From NCBI RefSeq assembly GCF_964204645.1, contig NC_134030.1:21891210-21955209 (forward strand): DNA of 64,000 nt. The letters run 5' to 3'. Position numbers and translations under genes: made by a program. The stretch's first letter is position 1. Each line of letters starts with the position of its first letter. This DNA comes from Tubulanus polymorphus. Taxonomy: Eukaryota > Nemertea > Palaeonemertea > Tubulaniformes > Tubulanidae. The notes under the pieces were generated by a model. It was given only the letters and a program-made list of their open reading frames with translations, had not been told where the DNA came from and did no database searches. Of the stretch, positions 38,401 to 45,374 are shown one piece after another.

Positions 38401-41400
38401 AACTTGCTACATTCTAGTTTTACTTCGCACAAAAACTTATATTTTCGTTTTATCGACATTTACAGTGAGGTGGCGGCACAGTATTCAAATAAAGCTTTTA
38501 AGTGTAATTGTAGTGATCTCTCATCCTCAGCAAGAATGACCTTGTCATCCGCATATAGAATAAGAAATAAATTGAGTAAAGCGTCAATATCCTGATTACA
38601 TCCGGAGTTCAGATTCTCTATAAACGATTAAGTTTTAAAATAGTCCTCAATATCATTCAGGAATAAAGAAAAATTAAGAATAGGTGACTGATGTTCATCT
38701 TGTGTTGTCCTTCAGCCTAGTACTGCCACCTGGTGACTGTATGAGATGTAACTATTCTGTTATTTGTATTATAGTAGAGATTGTTGATGAGATAAAACAC
38801 GTACATTTTCAAACTCCCGAATTTAGAAGTAAGTTTCCAATAAAATCAGAACCTGTTTTAACAACCAGAACTCAAATATTAATATCTGTATGTATTGTAT
38901 TATTATTTATAGGATCAGTTGTGACTGCAGTGAATGAAGCTATCGAGAAATCAGGTAATTGAATATTCATCATAAGTTCGAATTCTGTGTTTGAATTGAG
39001 TTCAGTTTGGCTGAAGGTGCTTTTTCAAAATGTATATACTTATATTTTACAGAAAAATCACAACACGGCAAAAAACAATGCTATGAAGCTGCAGGTTTGT
39101 AAAACTCTAATTTCTGTAAATGAATTTGACCTGATGTGGCTGCTACACAGGACCGAATATCATAGATTAGGGGGCAAAATATTCCCCTGGACCCAGTTTT
39201 ATAGACTGGTATCTTTAACACGGGAGTTAACTTAATTGAAAATGAATCAAGTTAGCCTCCAGGTTAAAGATAATACCAGTCTATAAAACCGACCCCTTGG
39301 CCCTGGAAACTTTTTGAAAATTGTCAGTAGTTAACATAGTTTCTCAATGTTGCTATGGTGGTTGTCACTCTTGTTGAGGATTTTCCCCAAGAGGATCATC
39401 CATTTATTACGTCTGCAACAAATTCAGAAAAAGCCTCGAGTATGCTGATAATAGTTAGATCGAGTCCATTATGTATAAAAAGGGTGGTAGAAAATGTAGT
39501 CACGTGATAAAATTCATCCTGAACAGAATTGAATTTTTTTAAGTTGCGTACAATACGCATTACTATTTACCCCTCCCCCTTTTGTACACAAAAGTATGCA
39601 ATTTAATAAGACCCCCTTAATTGTACAATTTGAATTTTGAGTTTAACCCCTTCCTACCCACAATGCGTACCTAATTAGTGGATGAGCCCTTAAGGGGTAA
39701 CTTTGAACCCGCCCTATGAAACTAGGCCCATGATGATGACCACAAAGATGAGGTAATTTTCAGTTGCTTTCCCTTAAGGATTTTATTCTATTATTTCAGT
39801 GAAATGGATAGCTGATAAAATGAAAGGTAAATTGACTGATAATAATACTCAGTTTCGTGATGAATTTGTGTTGATGTTTACAGAATCATTTCTAATTTCA
39901 GATTTTAAGGTTAAACCATCTGAAACATCATATGGTATGTAATATAATTGTTAAATACAGTTGATTATAACGGTCGCTGTCATCGTTTTTACTGTCACTG
40001 TTCACTCAACACGAACATTTATCAGAGAACAAATATGTAAAATCAAACTCAAATTCAATGAAAATACCATTCTTTAAAACGCCAAAATCATTGTGATGTC
40101 ATATTTTTCATTGGTCGCCATAGTGGCTTAAAGGACTTGCGTATATCTTGTGTGGGTGCCTCATCTGTCAGCCAACTGGGCGGGAAATTGATTTAACAAT
40201 TCACTAAAAATCCTGGCATTTTTTTCAGAGCGAAATGAATTTACTAAACTTGCACGAGAAAAAGGTAATGAATAAATGATGTGTATTAAAATTGATGTTA
40301 TCGATTTTGATAATGTTTTATGATGCTATACGTAATTTAATTTCTATTGCAGTAAAGAGAAAATCAAGAGAGTTGATAAATGAGATATGTGCTATAACAG
40401 ATAAAGGTAATCAATATTTACTTCTATAAACATTTTACTGACTCAATATTTCTATATTCATGAATTCATATTTCCACATTTATATATAACGTGTCTTAGG
40501 GTCCCCAAACCGGAAAATCAGGAATTTCAAAATAATGTACTTTAAATTCATTTGGCGCTTCAACTTTCTTCGGCAATCTTTCTAGAAAATCGCTTTCATC
40601 AACCGATCACCGGTAAAATGTTCTGACGTCACTGTAGTGAATGTTATCTGCTTAATTTCCATCTGGAAAATGAATAATCACCCATGAAATACTCGGGTTT
40701 ATTGACTTCATGTAATTATGGAAACTATCCATAAATTCTGTTCTGATAGGGTTCGGTTTCCTGGTAGATAGCTCATATATTGTTTTCATTTTTTTTTTCA
40801 GAAAAATTAAAATCGAAAGGTTTCCTGGTAGATGAGTCGAGTAAGTAAAATTATACAGTCATCACTTTCTGATTTAAACCATAATCAAATTACATTTTGG
40901 GATGAAATTTAGTTTCGTTTTCGTTTATGAGAAATCTGAAGTATGATTAAACCGGTTTAATCTGGATTACTAGCGGGACACCGGGATGAAATTCATGTAG
41001 TTTGAGAAATCCGGATTTAAAATCGTATTCCATGAGATACTAGTTGATTAGTTGTCGAATAAACACTATAATCCGTGTAAACTGTAGATAAATGAAGAAA
41101 TCCCACACTTCGAATTTGAAATTATACTATCAAATTTATTATTACGAAACCACAACGTTTCGGCTGTTGACTAACAGCCATCATCAGGTGGCATGGTTGA
41201 TTGTTTGATAAAGAGCAGTAACTGAATCAAATCTGGATTAAACTGATCTTGTTTCAATAAGCTTGTTTGTATTTAATGTTCTAATCTCTACTGAACAGTA
41301 TCATAAACAATGTTTGATAATATGATATGAAATCTCTCACTAAGAATAAAAAGAGTGCACAATGTTTCCTTATATTGTTTCCTAGACGTATCGGCGCCAC

Positions 41401-42780
41401 TCCGCGCGGTTGCGCCACCGCGCGGGATTAACGCGAAGCAGCAGAACACAAACATGGCCACTCTCTCAATTTTCAATTATTTCGGCTGTTAGGGATTTAA
41501 GGCACAATATAAGTTGATGATGTGATATGGCGATGTTAATTAATGATAATTCCGCAGTGAAGCTAGCCACGAACGGTGCCGATTGAGTGTACAGCTGCCA
41601 AAAACACTGAAATGTGCGTAGTTGCGTAACTATTTGCAGTGAATTGCAGACGAAACATGAAGCTTTAACGGCCGTTTAAAAAAAAATTATACCAATCGCA
41701 ATTGTAAAATAAAAATGAGATAGAACCTAAGTTAAAATTCTGGCCATTTCTAAAATGTTATTACTAATTTTTAGTCAGTGCCGAACGTTTAGTTTTCCAA
41801 CAATAATGAGGGGTGGTAGGTAGTCATGCAATTCAAGTCATCATTTATTACACGTTACTTCCGTGTTGTTGAAAATCTCGCGAGTCCTGGACTAAACCCC
41901 AATGAACAATGTGATCTGTGTGCTGGCCACAAATGTACACAGATCACACTACACTACCCATTACACACTCCAGTACCCACAGCTTTCATATATCCATCCA
42001 AATATTTAGTGGCTTTCTTCCTGGATAATATTCGTCCAACATTTCAACAATGTCATAATAGTCATCTCCAGGGTTACTGAGTGTTGCAACAACAATTATT
42101 AGGTATTGATATTTATACAATCTATTTTTTCGGTAGATCATTAAACGTCGATTCATTCATTCCTTTGTCGGAGATCTCATAAATATGTATGTGGTGTAAG
42201 GAACACTTTGGACTTAATAAAACACCCTGAAATAAATCAAAGCTAATTCTAACTGAATCAGGGGTGGAATTAGTTGAGGTATTATTAACGATTGTCACTG
42301 TTAACAGTAAAGTTGTGACTAGTTGACTTTTCAAGAGGTTGTGCATTTTATGAAACAGACTGTAGCGGGTTATATACAATTGTATAAAACCAAGCTGAAC
42401 ACATCTAAAACAGAGTAAACTCTAGGGGCTACTGATAAAGTATTGTGAATATAAGTTAAAGTTGACGGGTATCTACATTTAGGGAGTGTGCAGTTGTATT
42501 TGGTGTTTGGTTTATATTGTACATGTATTTATTTATAGAAGTTACTCGTCTGAATAATGAAACTGCTGGTGATCGTAGACCAAGTATTGACCAGACATCG
42601 AGTAGTGGCGTTGGGCCACCTGGTGGTGATATAGTGAAATATGAAAATGAACATAAAAGTGGCTGTAGTCAAAGTGCTGCTGGTGATAGTCACACTCAGA
42701 GTGCTGCTGATGATAGTCACACAAGTGATACCGTACCGAGTGGTGATCGTGAGCTGGGTAATAGTGATACACAAGTCTAG
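17319..42780 (+). CDS. Gene B1: four-Ig receptor with a cytoplasmic tail built from 47 symmetric micro-exons
   Basis: A complete gene model of 54 exons gives 4119 coding bases (1372 codons plus stop) with no internal stop. Order: signal-peptide exon (17319-17433), Ig1 (18234-18524), Ig2 (19017-19352), Ig3 (20134-20469), Ig4 (21091-21360), TM (22064-22162), then 47 small exons from 22252 to 40840 and terminal exon 42539-42780. Every exon from Ig1 to 40802-40840 is a multiple of three and phase 1-1. The extracellular part is about 450 residues and the cytoplasmic part about 890. The tail is charged and mostly helical-looking, with Cys clusters next to the membrane, one long Glu/Lys coiled-coil exon (29691-29846), and a C-terminal T-x-V. 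I do not recognise the tail family. Predicted to be a type I membrane receptor. B2 and B0 supply orthologous exons that confirm most borders. Confidence 0.82.
18070..18275 (+). repeat. 82-bp repeat containing the Ig1 acceptor, three copies
   Basis: Units start at 18070, 18152 and 18234; the last is the real Ig1 exon. Each unit holds a TTTGATATTTCAG-type acceptor (the first has a variant), the first 42 coding bases of Ig1 (APDGVVLDSVNVLPG-like) and about 40 bases that begin GTACAAG. B2 has eight units (52994-53609). Confidence 0.9.
18234..18524 (+). CDS. B1 exon 2: Ig domain 1
   Basis: 97-codon phase 1-1 exon. Ig hallmarks: GKTVSITCKQ (first Cys, B strand), FQLQVNSG in place of the usual core Trp, and GKMYKCVAINSA (second Cys, F strand). 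B2's version (53568-53855) is one codon shorter and differs mainly between the cysteines (STATDVEF against TAATGVHF, VWDVVLEA against AWVFKLES), which fits diversification of the domain face. Confidence 0.8.
19017..19352 (+). CDS. B1 exon 3: Ig domain 2
   Basis: 112-codon phase 1-1 exon with LACTCKATSK (Cys), MAVKWYADG (core Trp) and YAILIQCRLW (second Cys), a good V/I-set skeleton. The donor is T-GTAAGT at 19353. If the donor is not used, the frame continues for 54 codons with a hydrophobic run (VTIMHVTSFILLVTA) to a stop at 19516, which could give a truncated isoform. The B2 equivalent is 54526-54861. Confidence 0.82.
20134..20469 (+). CDS. B1 exon 4: Ig domain 3, related to the Ig of gene A
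   Basis: 112-codon phase 1-1 exon. EVVEYTCRTV and TSFRCAVKEN give the cysteines. The text PTVIYQQKRRGSERWQPIP and FKADFKLHNGTSFRC closely matches the single Ig exon of gene A (PTVIFQKKRRDSEQWETIP, FKADFKLHNGTTFRC), showing a shared ancestor. B2 (55626-55964) has one extra proline codon. Confidence 0.82.
20575..21010 (+). repeat. 52-bp minisatellite with tRNA B-box motif, eight copies
   Basis: Units carry GGTTCGAATCC at 20623, 20675, 20727, 20779, 20831, 20883, 20935 and 20986; the period is 52 with one 51. The motif is a perfect RNA polymerase III B box, so the unit probably came from a tRNA or SINE fragment. The array lies in the intron between Ig3 and Ig4. Long open frames across it arise only from the period and lack stops by chance. 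B2 has three copies. Confidence 0.9.
21091..21360 (+). CDS. B1 exon 5: Ig-like domain 4 / membrane-proximal domain
   Basis: 90-codon phase 1-1 exon. It contains VTCDPPAVV and YRGQCLADG as likely paired cysteines with SNYQWNITIPIV between them, plus several N-x-S/T sites (NIT, NST, NVT). It looks like a diverged Ig domain. B2 (56326-56595) changes the N-terminal APVCKKS to APVYKKS but keeps the core pair. Confidence 0.7.
22064..22162 (+). CDS. B1 exon 6: transmembrane segment
   Basis: 33-codon phase 1-1 exon: VPEEGTGG followed by IVFAVISILILLILIILFIM and CLCGC. This is a clear single membrane helix with cysteines at the cytoplasmic face. B2 (57270-57365) reads DAGNGG, the same helix, then MWRRGC, with basic residues supporting a cytoplasmic C-terminal side. 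Confidence 0.85.
22252..23176 (+). CDS. B1 exons 7-10: Cys-rich juxtamembrane micro-exons
   Basis: Exons 22252-22296, 22793-22885 and 22967-23044 are each phase 1-1 and end in related text: DDELCRCGN, SSDDELCVCCC and SSDELCHCCC, so they arose by exon duplication. The cysteine clusters next to the membrane could be palmitoylated or bind metal (inference). A fourth acceptor at 23137-23138 gives either a 12-nt exon (23139-23150, LLWR, donor GTGAGC) or a terminal exon ending LLWRSEPSRCNY at a TGA (23174-23176), which would make a tail-less receptor. B2 keeps only a degenerate copy of the first exon. Confidence 0.68.
24189..29006 (+). CDS. B1 micro-exons 11-27
   Basis: Exons: 24189-24263, 24344-24385, 24572-24613, 24752-24826, 25130-25177, 25425-25454, 25535-25585, 25671-25733, 26156-26239, 27193-27240, 27328-27366, 27557-27574 (18 nt), 27659-27706, 27798-27851, 28005-28052, 28447-28515 and 28977-29006. 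All are phase 1-1 multiples of three. Each has an equivalent in B2 (58547-63580) with conserved borders and in-frame indels only. Sample text: VIELLRWTSETWYEK, IVRIIVDVYGTENDWE, AIREFLFGQLS, LLDLVKEIL, ASAVESIVDLFAKMS. These are amphipathic helical segments with conserved Trp. No known domain is recognised. Confidence 0.75.
24890..25001. mobile_element. Fold-back MITE-like element (family 1), B1 copy
   Basis: Same arms as at 4281-4396 (TTTATAGACTGGTATTA ... TAATACCAGTCTATAAA) with CCCGGG-rich ends. It lies between micro-exons 14 and 15, and B2 has it at 60480-60591. Confidence 0.75.
25200..25380. repeat. CATGTG/ACATGT palindromic low-complexity tract
   Basis: Alternating purine-pyrimidine words (ACATGTGCACATGTGAAC...) fill much of the intron. 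Similar tracts occur at 27410-27500, 29875-30010, 30320-30440, 60790-60990 and 62240-62290, always inside B introns. They can form cruciforms or Z-DNA in principle. Confidence 0.7.
26368..27040 (-). mobile_element. Penelope-like retroelement fragment inserted in a B1 intron
   Basis: Absent from the same intron of B2 (about 61860), so it inserted after the tandem duplication or was precisely lost. It contains a 113-codon minus-strand frame (26609-26950) with the GIY-YIG endonuclease start (GVYKIPCFGCDKIYFGETGR, then LKTRISEHKKDI), diagnostic of the Penelope C-terminus. A hammerhead-like motif lies at 26489-26535. The distal end (26957-26998) is an inverted copy of 26857-26900, the 5' fold-back arrangement often seen in these elements. 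The reverse transcriptase is missing, so the copy is 5'-truncated and dead. Confidence 0.8.
26489..26535 (-). ncRNA. Hammerhead ribozyme motif of the Penelope-like element
   Basis: Minus strand: stem I arm CACAC, core CUGACGA, an extra U, stem II GAUCUC/GAGAUC with a short loop, GAAA, the two-base-pair stem III AC/GU, cleavage triplet GUC, then the stem I arm GUGU. This is the minimal type I layout known from Penelope elements. The extra U before stem II is a departure from the textbook core. Confidence 0.6.
29076..29348. mobile_element. 273-bp fold-back DNA element with 5-bp target-site duplication
   Basis: Long AT-rich inverted repeat. The left end ATACGGAAACGTCCTAGGG matches the inverted right end (CTACGGAAGCGTCCTGGGG). 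Direct repeats GAAAG flank it (29071-29075 and 29349-29353). The B2 intron has a single GAAAG (63630-63634) at the same place with no element, a clean empty site. Non-coding, so presumably a MITE. Confidence 0.85.
29547..35902 (+). CDS. B1 micro-exons 28-44
   Basis: Exons: 29547-29585, 29691-29846, 30458-30493, 30577-30594 (18 nt), 30728-30775, 31759-31836, 32019-32066, 32553-32636, 32962-33006, 33175-33228, 33813-33848, 34123-34140 (18 nt), 34950-34997, 35265-35351, 35433-35510, 35600-35647 and 35849-35902. All are phase 1-1. Exon 29691-29846 is the largest (52 codons): ERAERFQKELEEKLKQEENE-type sequence, a highly charged coiled coil. Others include DELNERGI-like text (EELNERGIVAYR), VDRIYNDVKSRIQSIS and ECLSECSKTMNDKW. 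Only exon 28 falls inside B2's visible part, and exon 44 inside B0's; the rest rest on frame, phase and splice sites alone. Confidence 0.68.
30790..31690. mobile_element. Dispersed repeat in B1 intron (relative of 41490-41730 and 59220-59320)
   Basis: Between exons 30728-30775 and 31759-31836. The stretch around 31080-31260 (AACGGCCATAAAAGCTTCGTGTTTCGTCTGCAATTCAC-like) recurs in reverse orientation at 41490-41680. The stretch with TTTATACATGTATCTACCC (about 30930) recurs at 59262. This points to one interspersed family. No transposase or RT is recognisable; the open frames within it are not convincing genes. Confidence 0.5.
32637..32890. repeat. 22-bp minisatellite (CTACATTTACATCTACAGTAAA)
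   Basis: About eleven nearly perfect tandem copies start directly at the donor of exon 32553-32636 (ACA-GTAAGTTACATCTACAGTAAAC). Each unit contains CTACAGTAAA, which resembles the exon-end/donor junction, so extra pseudo-donors are present. The B2 equivalent is outside the window. Confidence 0.9.
35925..36725. mobile_element. B1-specific intronic insertion with ATTATTCACTAA inverted ends
   Basis: The intron between exons 44 and 45 is about 690 bp longer in B1 than in B0. The inserted part contains ATTATTCACTAA near the left end and its complement near the right end, and TTTTCATCGCAAATC twice in direct orientation. One weak frame (36132-36323) has no recognisable product. Probably a non-autonomous transposon. 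Confidence 0.5.
36848..40840 (+). CDS. B1 micro-exons 45-53
   Basis: Exons 36848-36883, 38775-38828, 38913-38954, 39053-39094, 39800-39826, 39902-39934, 40229-40264, 40353-40406 and 40802-40840. Each has a B0 equivalent (395-442 to 6188-6226) with the same phase. Text: VEIVDEIKHVHFQTPEF, SVVTAVNEAIEKS, VKWIADKMK, DFKVKPSETSY, ERNEFTKLAREK, VKRKSRELINEICAI, KLKSKGFLVDES. B0 has an additional EKWIAVEIRR exon after the VKWI exon. Confidence 0.75.
36950..37110. mobile_element. Penelope-like fold-back remnant with degenerate hammerheads
   Basis: An inverted repeat (CAAAAATTAAAATCAAAGGACTC against GTCCTTTAATTTTAATTTTTG) encloses GATCTCTAGCGACAGATCGAAACGTT at about 37061-37086. This has stem II, GAAA and ACGU of a hammerhead but a damaged CUGANGA box (CUAACGU). 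A second damaged copy is in the opposite orientation. Absent from B0. Confidence 0.5.
37130..38690 (-). mobile_element. Degraded LINE in B1 intron, with RT YADD box
   Basis: The minus strand reads LFLILYADDKVILAEDE; the YADD box lies at 38544-38555. It continues SLQLHLKALFEYCAATSL and then a broken VNVDKTKI-like segment, the reverse-transcriptase palm of a non-LTR element. ERMCPICD near 38300-38325 is the C-terminal cysteine motif. A separate LINE-like 3' end lies at 37130-37330. Frames are interrupted. B0 carries the same remnant with an internal deletion. Confidence 0.65.
39184..39296. mobile_element. Fold-back MITE-like element (family 1), second B1 copy
   Basis: Orthologue of 4281-4396, between micro-exons 48 and 49, with the same palindromic arms; the left arm has lost three bases. 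Confidence 0.7.
41055..41210 (-). mobile_element. Short Penelope-type terminal fragment with hammerhead
   Basis: Inserted into sequence that is contiguous in B0 (around 6430-6460). It carries the hammerhead at 41149-41192 and no coding part, so it looks like a solo terminal piece of a Penelope-like element. Confidence 0.6.
41149..41192 (-). ncRNA. Hammerhead ribozyme motif
   Basis: Minus strand: stem I CCAC, core CUGAUGA, extra U, seven-base-pair stem II GGCUGUU/AACAGCC with loop AGUC, GAAA, stem III AC/GU, cleavage triplet GUU, stem I GUGG. All pairing is perfect apart from the extra U between core and stem II. This is the best preserved of the hammerhead-like motifs here. Confidence 0.65.
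41255..42115. mobile_element. B1-specific insertion before the terminal exon
   Basis: About 860 bp absent from B0. It includes a GC-rich palindromic spot (CGCGCGGTTGCGCCACCGCGCGG, about 41400-41425) and a segment (41490-41680) that is the reverse complement of 31080-31260. No convincing gene. Confidence 0.5.
42539..42780 (+). CDS. B1 terminal exon with PDZ-type C-terminus
   Basis: 80 codons including TAG. Ser/Asp/Gly-rich tail with GGDIVKYENE and a repeated DSHT-containing unit (two copies; B0 has one), ending NSDTQV. AATAAA follows at 43111-43116. Confidence 0.75.
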
Positions 42781-43799
42781 TTCCAAGCCGTCGTTCCCCA
42801 TAAGGGTTGATTCGACACTAAAATCAGTTGTTGCATTGCAAGAAACAGGAGTTAACCTATAATGAACAGTTTATCATCAAACGTTGTGGGGGGCCGTAAC
42901 AACGACTGGTATTCAGACTAGTACACAGGATTATAACCGCCAGTCTCTAGTGGTGGCAGGGGCTGGGTGGAACTGGGTGTAACTCACAACTGTGGAACTG
43001 TGTTTTGTATCACGCTATGATTAAGGATGTTTGTTAATCTCCTTTTGATTGGCTTGAATCATTGAGATTTTATACGAAAAGAAAAAGAAAAAGATATGAA
43101 TACAGTTTCTAATAAAATATTTATCTTTGTTATTCGGTTGTATGTAATTTCTGCGCTATTTAATTACTGTAGATCATTGTTTAATTATTGTTGAAACAAT
43201 TAATTGTAATTACATTAGTTAATCAAATAAATATGTTCTGCTTTTACTAAAATATACAGTGTAACTGAAGTAGATGAAATACAGTGTAACTGATCTAAAG
43301 TGTAGCTGAAATACAGTGTAACTGAATGATTGTAGTATTTTATTGTACCGTAGTTGTAACTATATCGAGCAGAAATAAATTGTAAACGAAATTGCTTTTT
43401 GCTAAATCATCAGCGGTTGTTCTTGGGGAATATTAGGCCTACATTGTAGTCCAACTTACGCTGTATAACTGTATTATGATACAATGTAACTGGTTTACTA
43501 TTTTACTATACATAAAATATGTGTTAAGTTAAAAACTGTAAAAATGCATCACTGATTGACTGAAGTATTATCATTGAAAAATTGTGATAATTTTTATTTC
43601 ATTTGAAAAAGTTTTGTAAAAACGTGACATATTATGAAACCATTGATGCGGTTTATAAGATCAGCTACACGCGGACTCCTGGTAAAACTTTGTGCCGTGT
43701 TTTTTGCTAGAAATTGCTAATAATGTAACGTGCTAAATTTATTCATTTATCTATAAATTTATCCATATAGATAAAATCATTGTTTTCTTTTCTAGCAAC

Positions 43800-43995
43800 T
43801 GCAGCCGGAGTAGAACCGGCCCCGGGTCGGATGAGGTTGACTCTTGGTCATCTCCAGTCTTACCAATAGCTTCCCGTTAACCCCAACTCTAGCCGAATAG
43901 GACTCGAACCTAAAATCTTCAGCGTGCCAGCCGAGCACGCTAACCACTAGACCATACACCAGTAGTTTGTAAGTGCGTGTCTGGTCAGTGTGGTG
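43800..43995 (-). mobile_element. tRNA-derived SINE, second copy
   Basis: Orthologue of the SINE at 8223-8420 with intact A- and B-box-like motifs and a few substitutions. Confidence 0.7.
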
Positions 43996-44701
43996 AACAT
44001 TTATCTGTGGTGACTATCAGTCGGGTGTGTTGCGACTGGTGACCATTCAGGTGCGGTGACCGTCGAGTCAGTTGTGGAGACACTATTCACTAACAGTGCC
44101 CGCTCTATCATTCTGTGTTACAGTTACAGCAGTTTCAATGTAATTGTCAGGAAGTCGTTTTGTCCTGCAGCTCCTAAAAGTTGCCTCTTTTTCCATAGAT
44201 GAAGTAGTCAAAATTACACCTTGTATCCATCTCTGAGACTTCTGCCTTCCCGACATCGTGAATGTATTTTACAATCTCTCGGAATTAATATCTTTTATTG
44301 TATTTCATTATTTTAATTTTCTAATTGATATCTAAAAGTTTGATAATTTTTGATTTTTCAGTTTCTAAAAATGTATACCTTATTTTGAGTGGAATGGATT
44401 GATTTTAGTAGAGACCCGCAGTTTATGGAGCGAAGATGGATTATAAAAGTAATAGTTCATTGACTCCATCCAATAAGTGTAAAATGCGATACATTGTTAA
44501 ACCATTCTTGTCGTACGTGGCGTTGACCTCTTTTACCCGACTGGTATTTCTTCACACCTAAAGGTGCTCGCACATGTCTCCCGTTATATCAAACGAGTAC
44601 CGATACCTCTTGTGAAAAAATCATGAAATTCAACGAAAAGCTTAAGATGTAACTGATTAAAGGTGAGTTTGTTGAAGTATTTAACTCCACTCCAGTCGGA
44701 T

Positions 44702-44862
44702 CTGTTCAACTCGGAGATAACTGTTCAACTCAGAGATAACCGTTCAACTCAGAGATAACCGTTCAACTCGGAGATAACCGATCAACTCGGAGATAACCGA
44801 TCAACTCGGAGATAACCGTTCAACTCAGAGATAACCGATTAATCAGAGATAACCGTTCAACT
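44702..44862. repeat. 19-bp minisatellite, second copy
   Basis: Same unit and about the same copy number as 9112-9272. Confidence 0.85.
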
Positions 44863-45374
44863 CGGATGTTGAAATATGTTTTTGCGGCAGTATTTAAGAA
44901 ATACATATCATCCAACTCGGATATCCCTCATCAAGTCGGACACGTTTTTTTGCGGTTCCAAAAGATCCGACTTGAGCGGAGTCTACTGTATTCAAGAATA
45001 AGAGTCAAACTTATAAACTAGGCCTATATGCCACAATTTCATTATTCAATTTTATGACCTAAATTCTAAAATTCTAGTGAAACTTTCGACGATTTTGAAA
45101 TATTTTCTGAAAGCGGTGAAAACTATGCATTTTGTACAAAAATAAATTTAGAAAGCAGTCACTATTTGTGTCCCTGGACTTCGGACCCCGGGGCTTATAT
45201 GAAGGTCATACAATTATTGAAGGACGACCAGTGATTTAAACACCTTTCACTTCCTGCTCGACGCTCGAATATATTGAATGTATCACCGGCACTGATCATC
45301 AAAATCTTATCTTTAACTTCCTCAATTATCAGACCAAAGTGGAACTCGATTTTTATTCTGTACTCTGTATCACA

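Larger units (their letters stand above)
42781..45374. other. Intergenic region B1-A2
   Basis: Collinear with 7154-9779 throughout: AATAAA at 43111-43116, SINE on the minus strand (43800-43995) and the 19-bp minisatellite (44702-44862). No gene seen. Confidence 0.6.
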
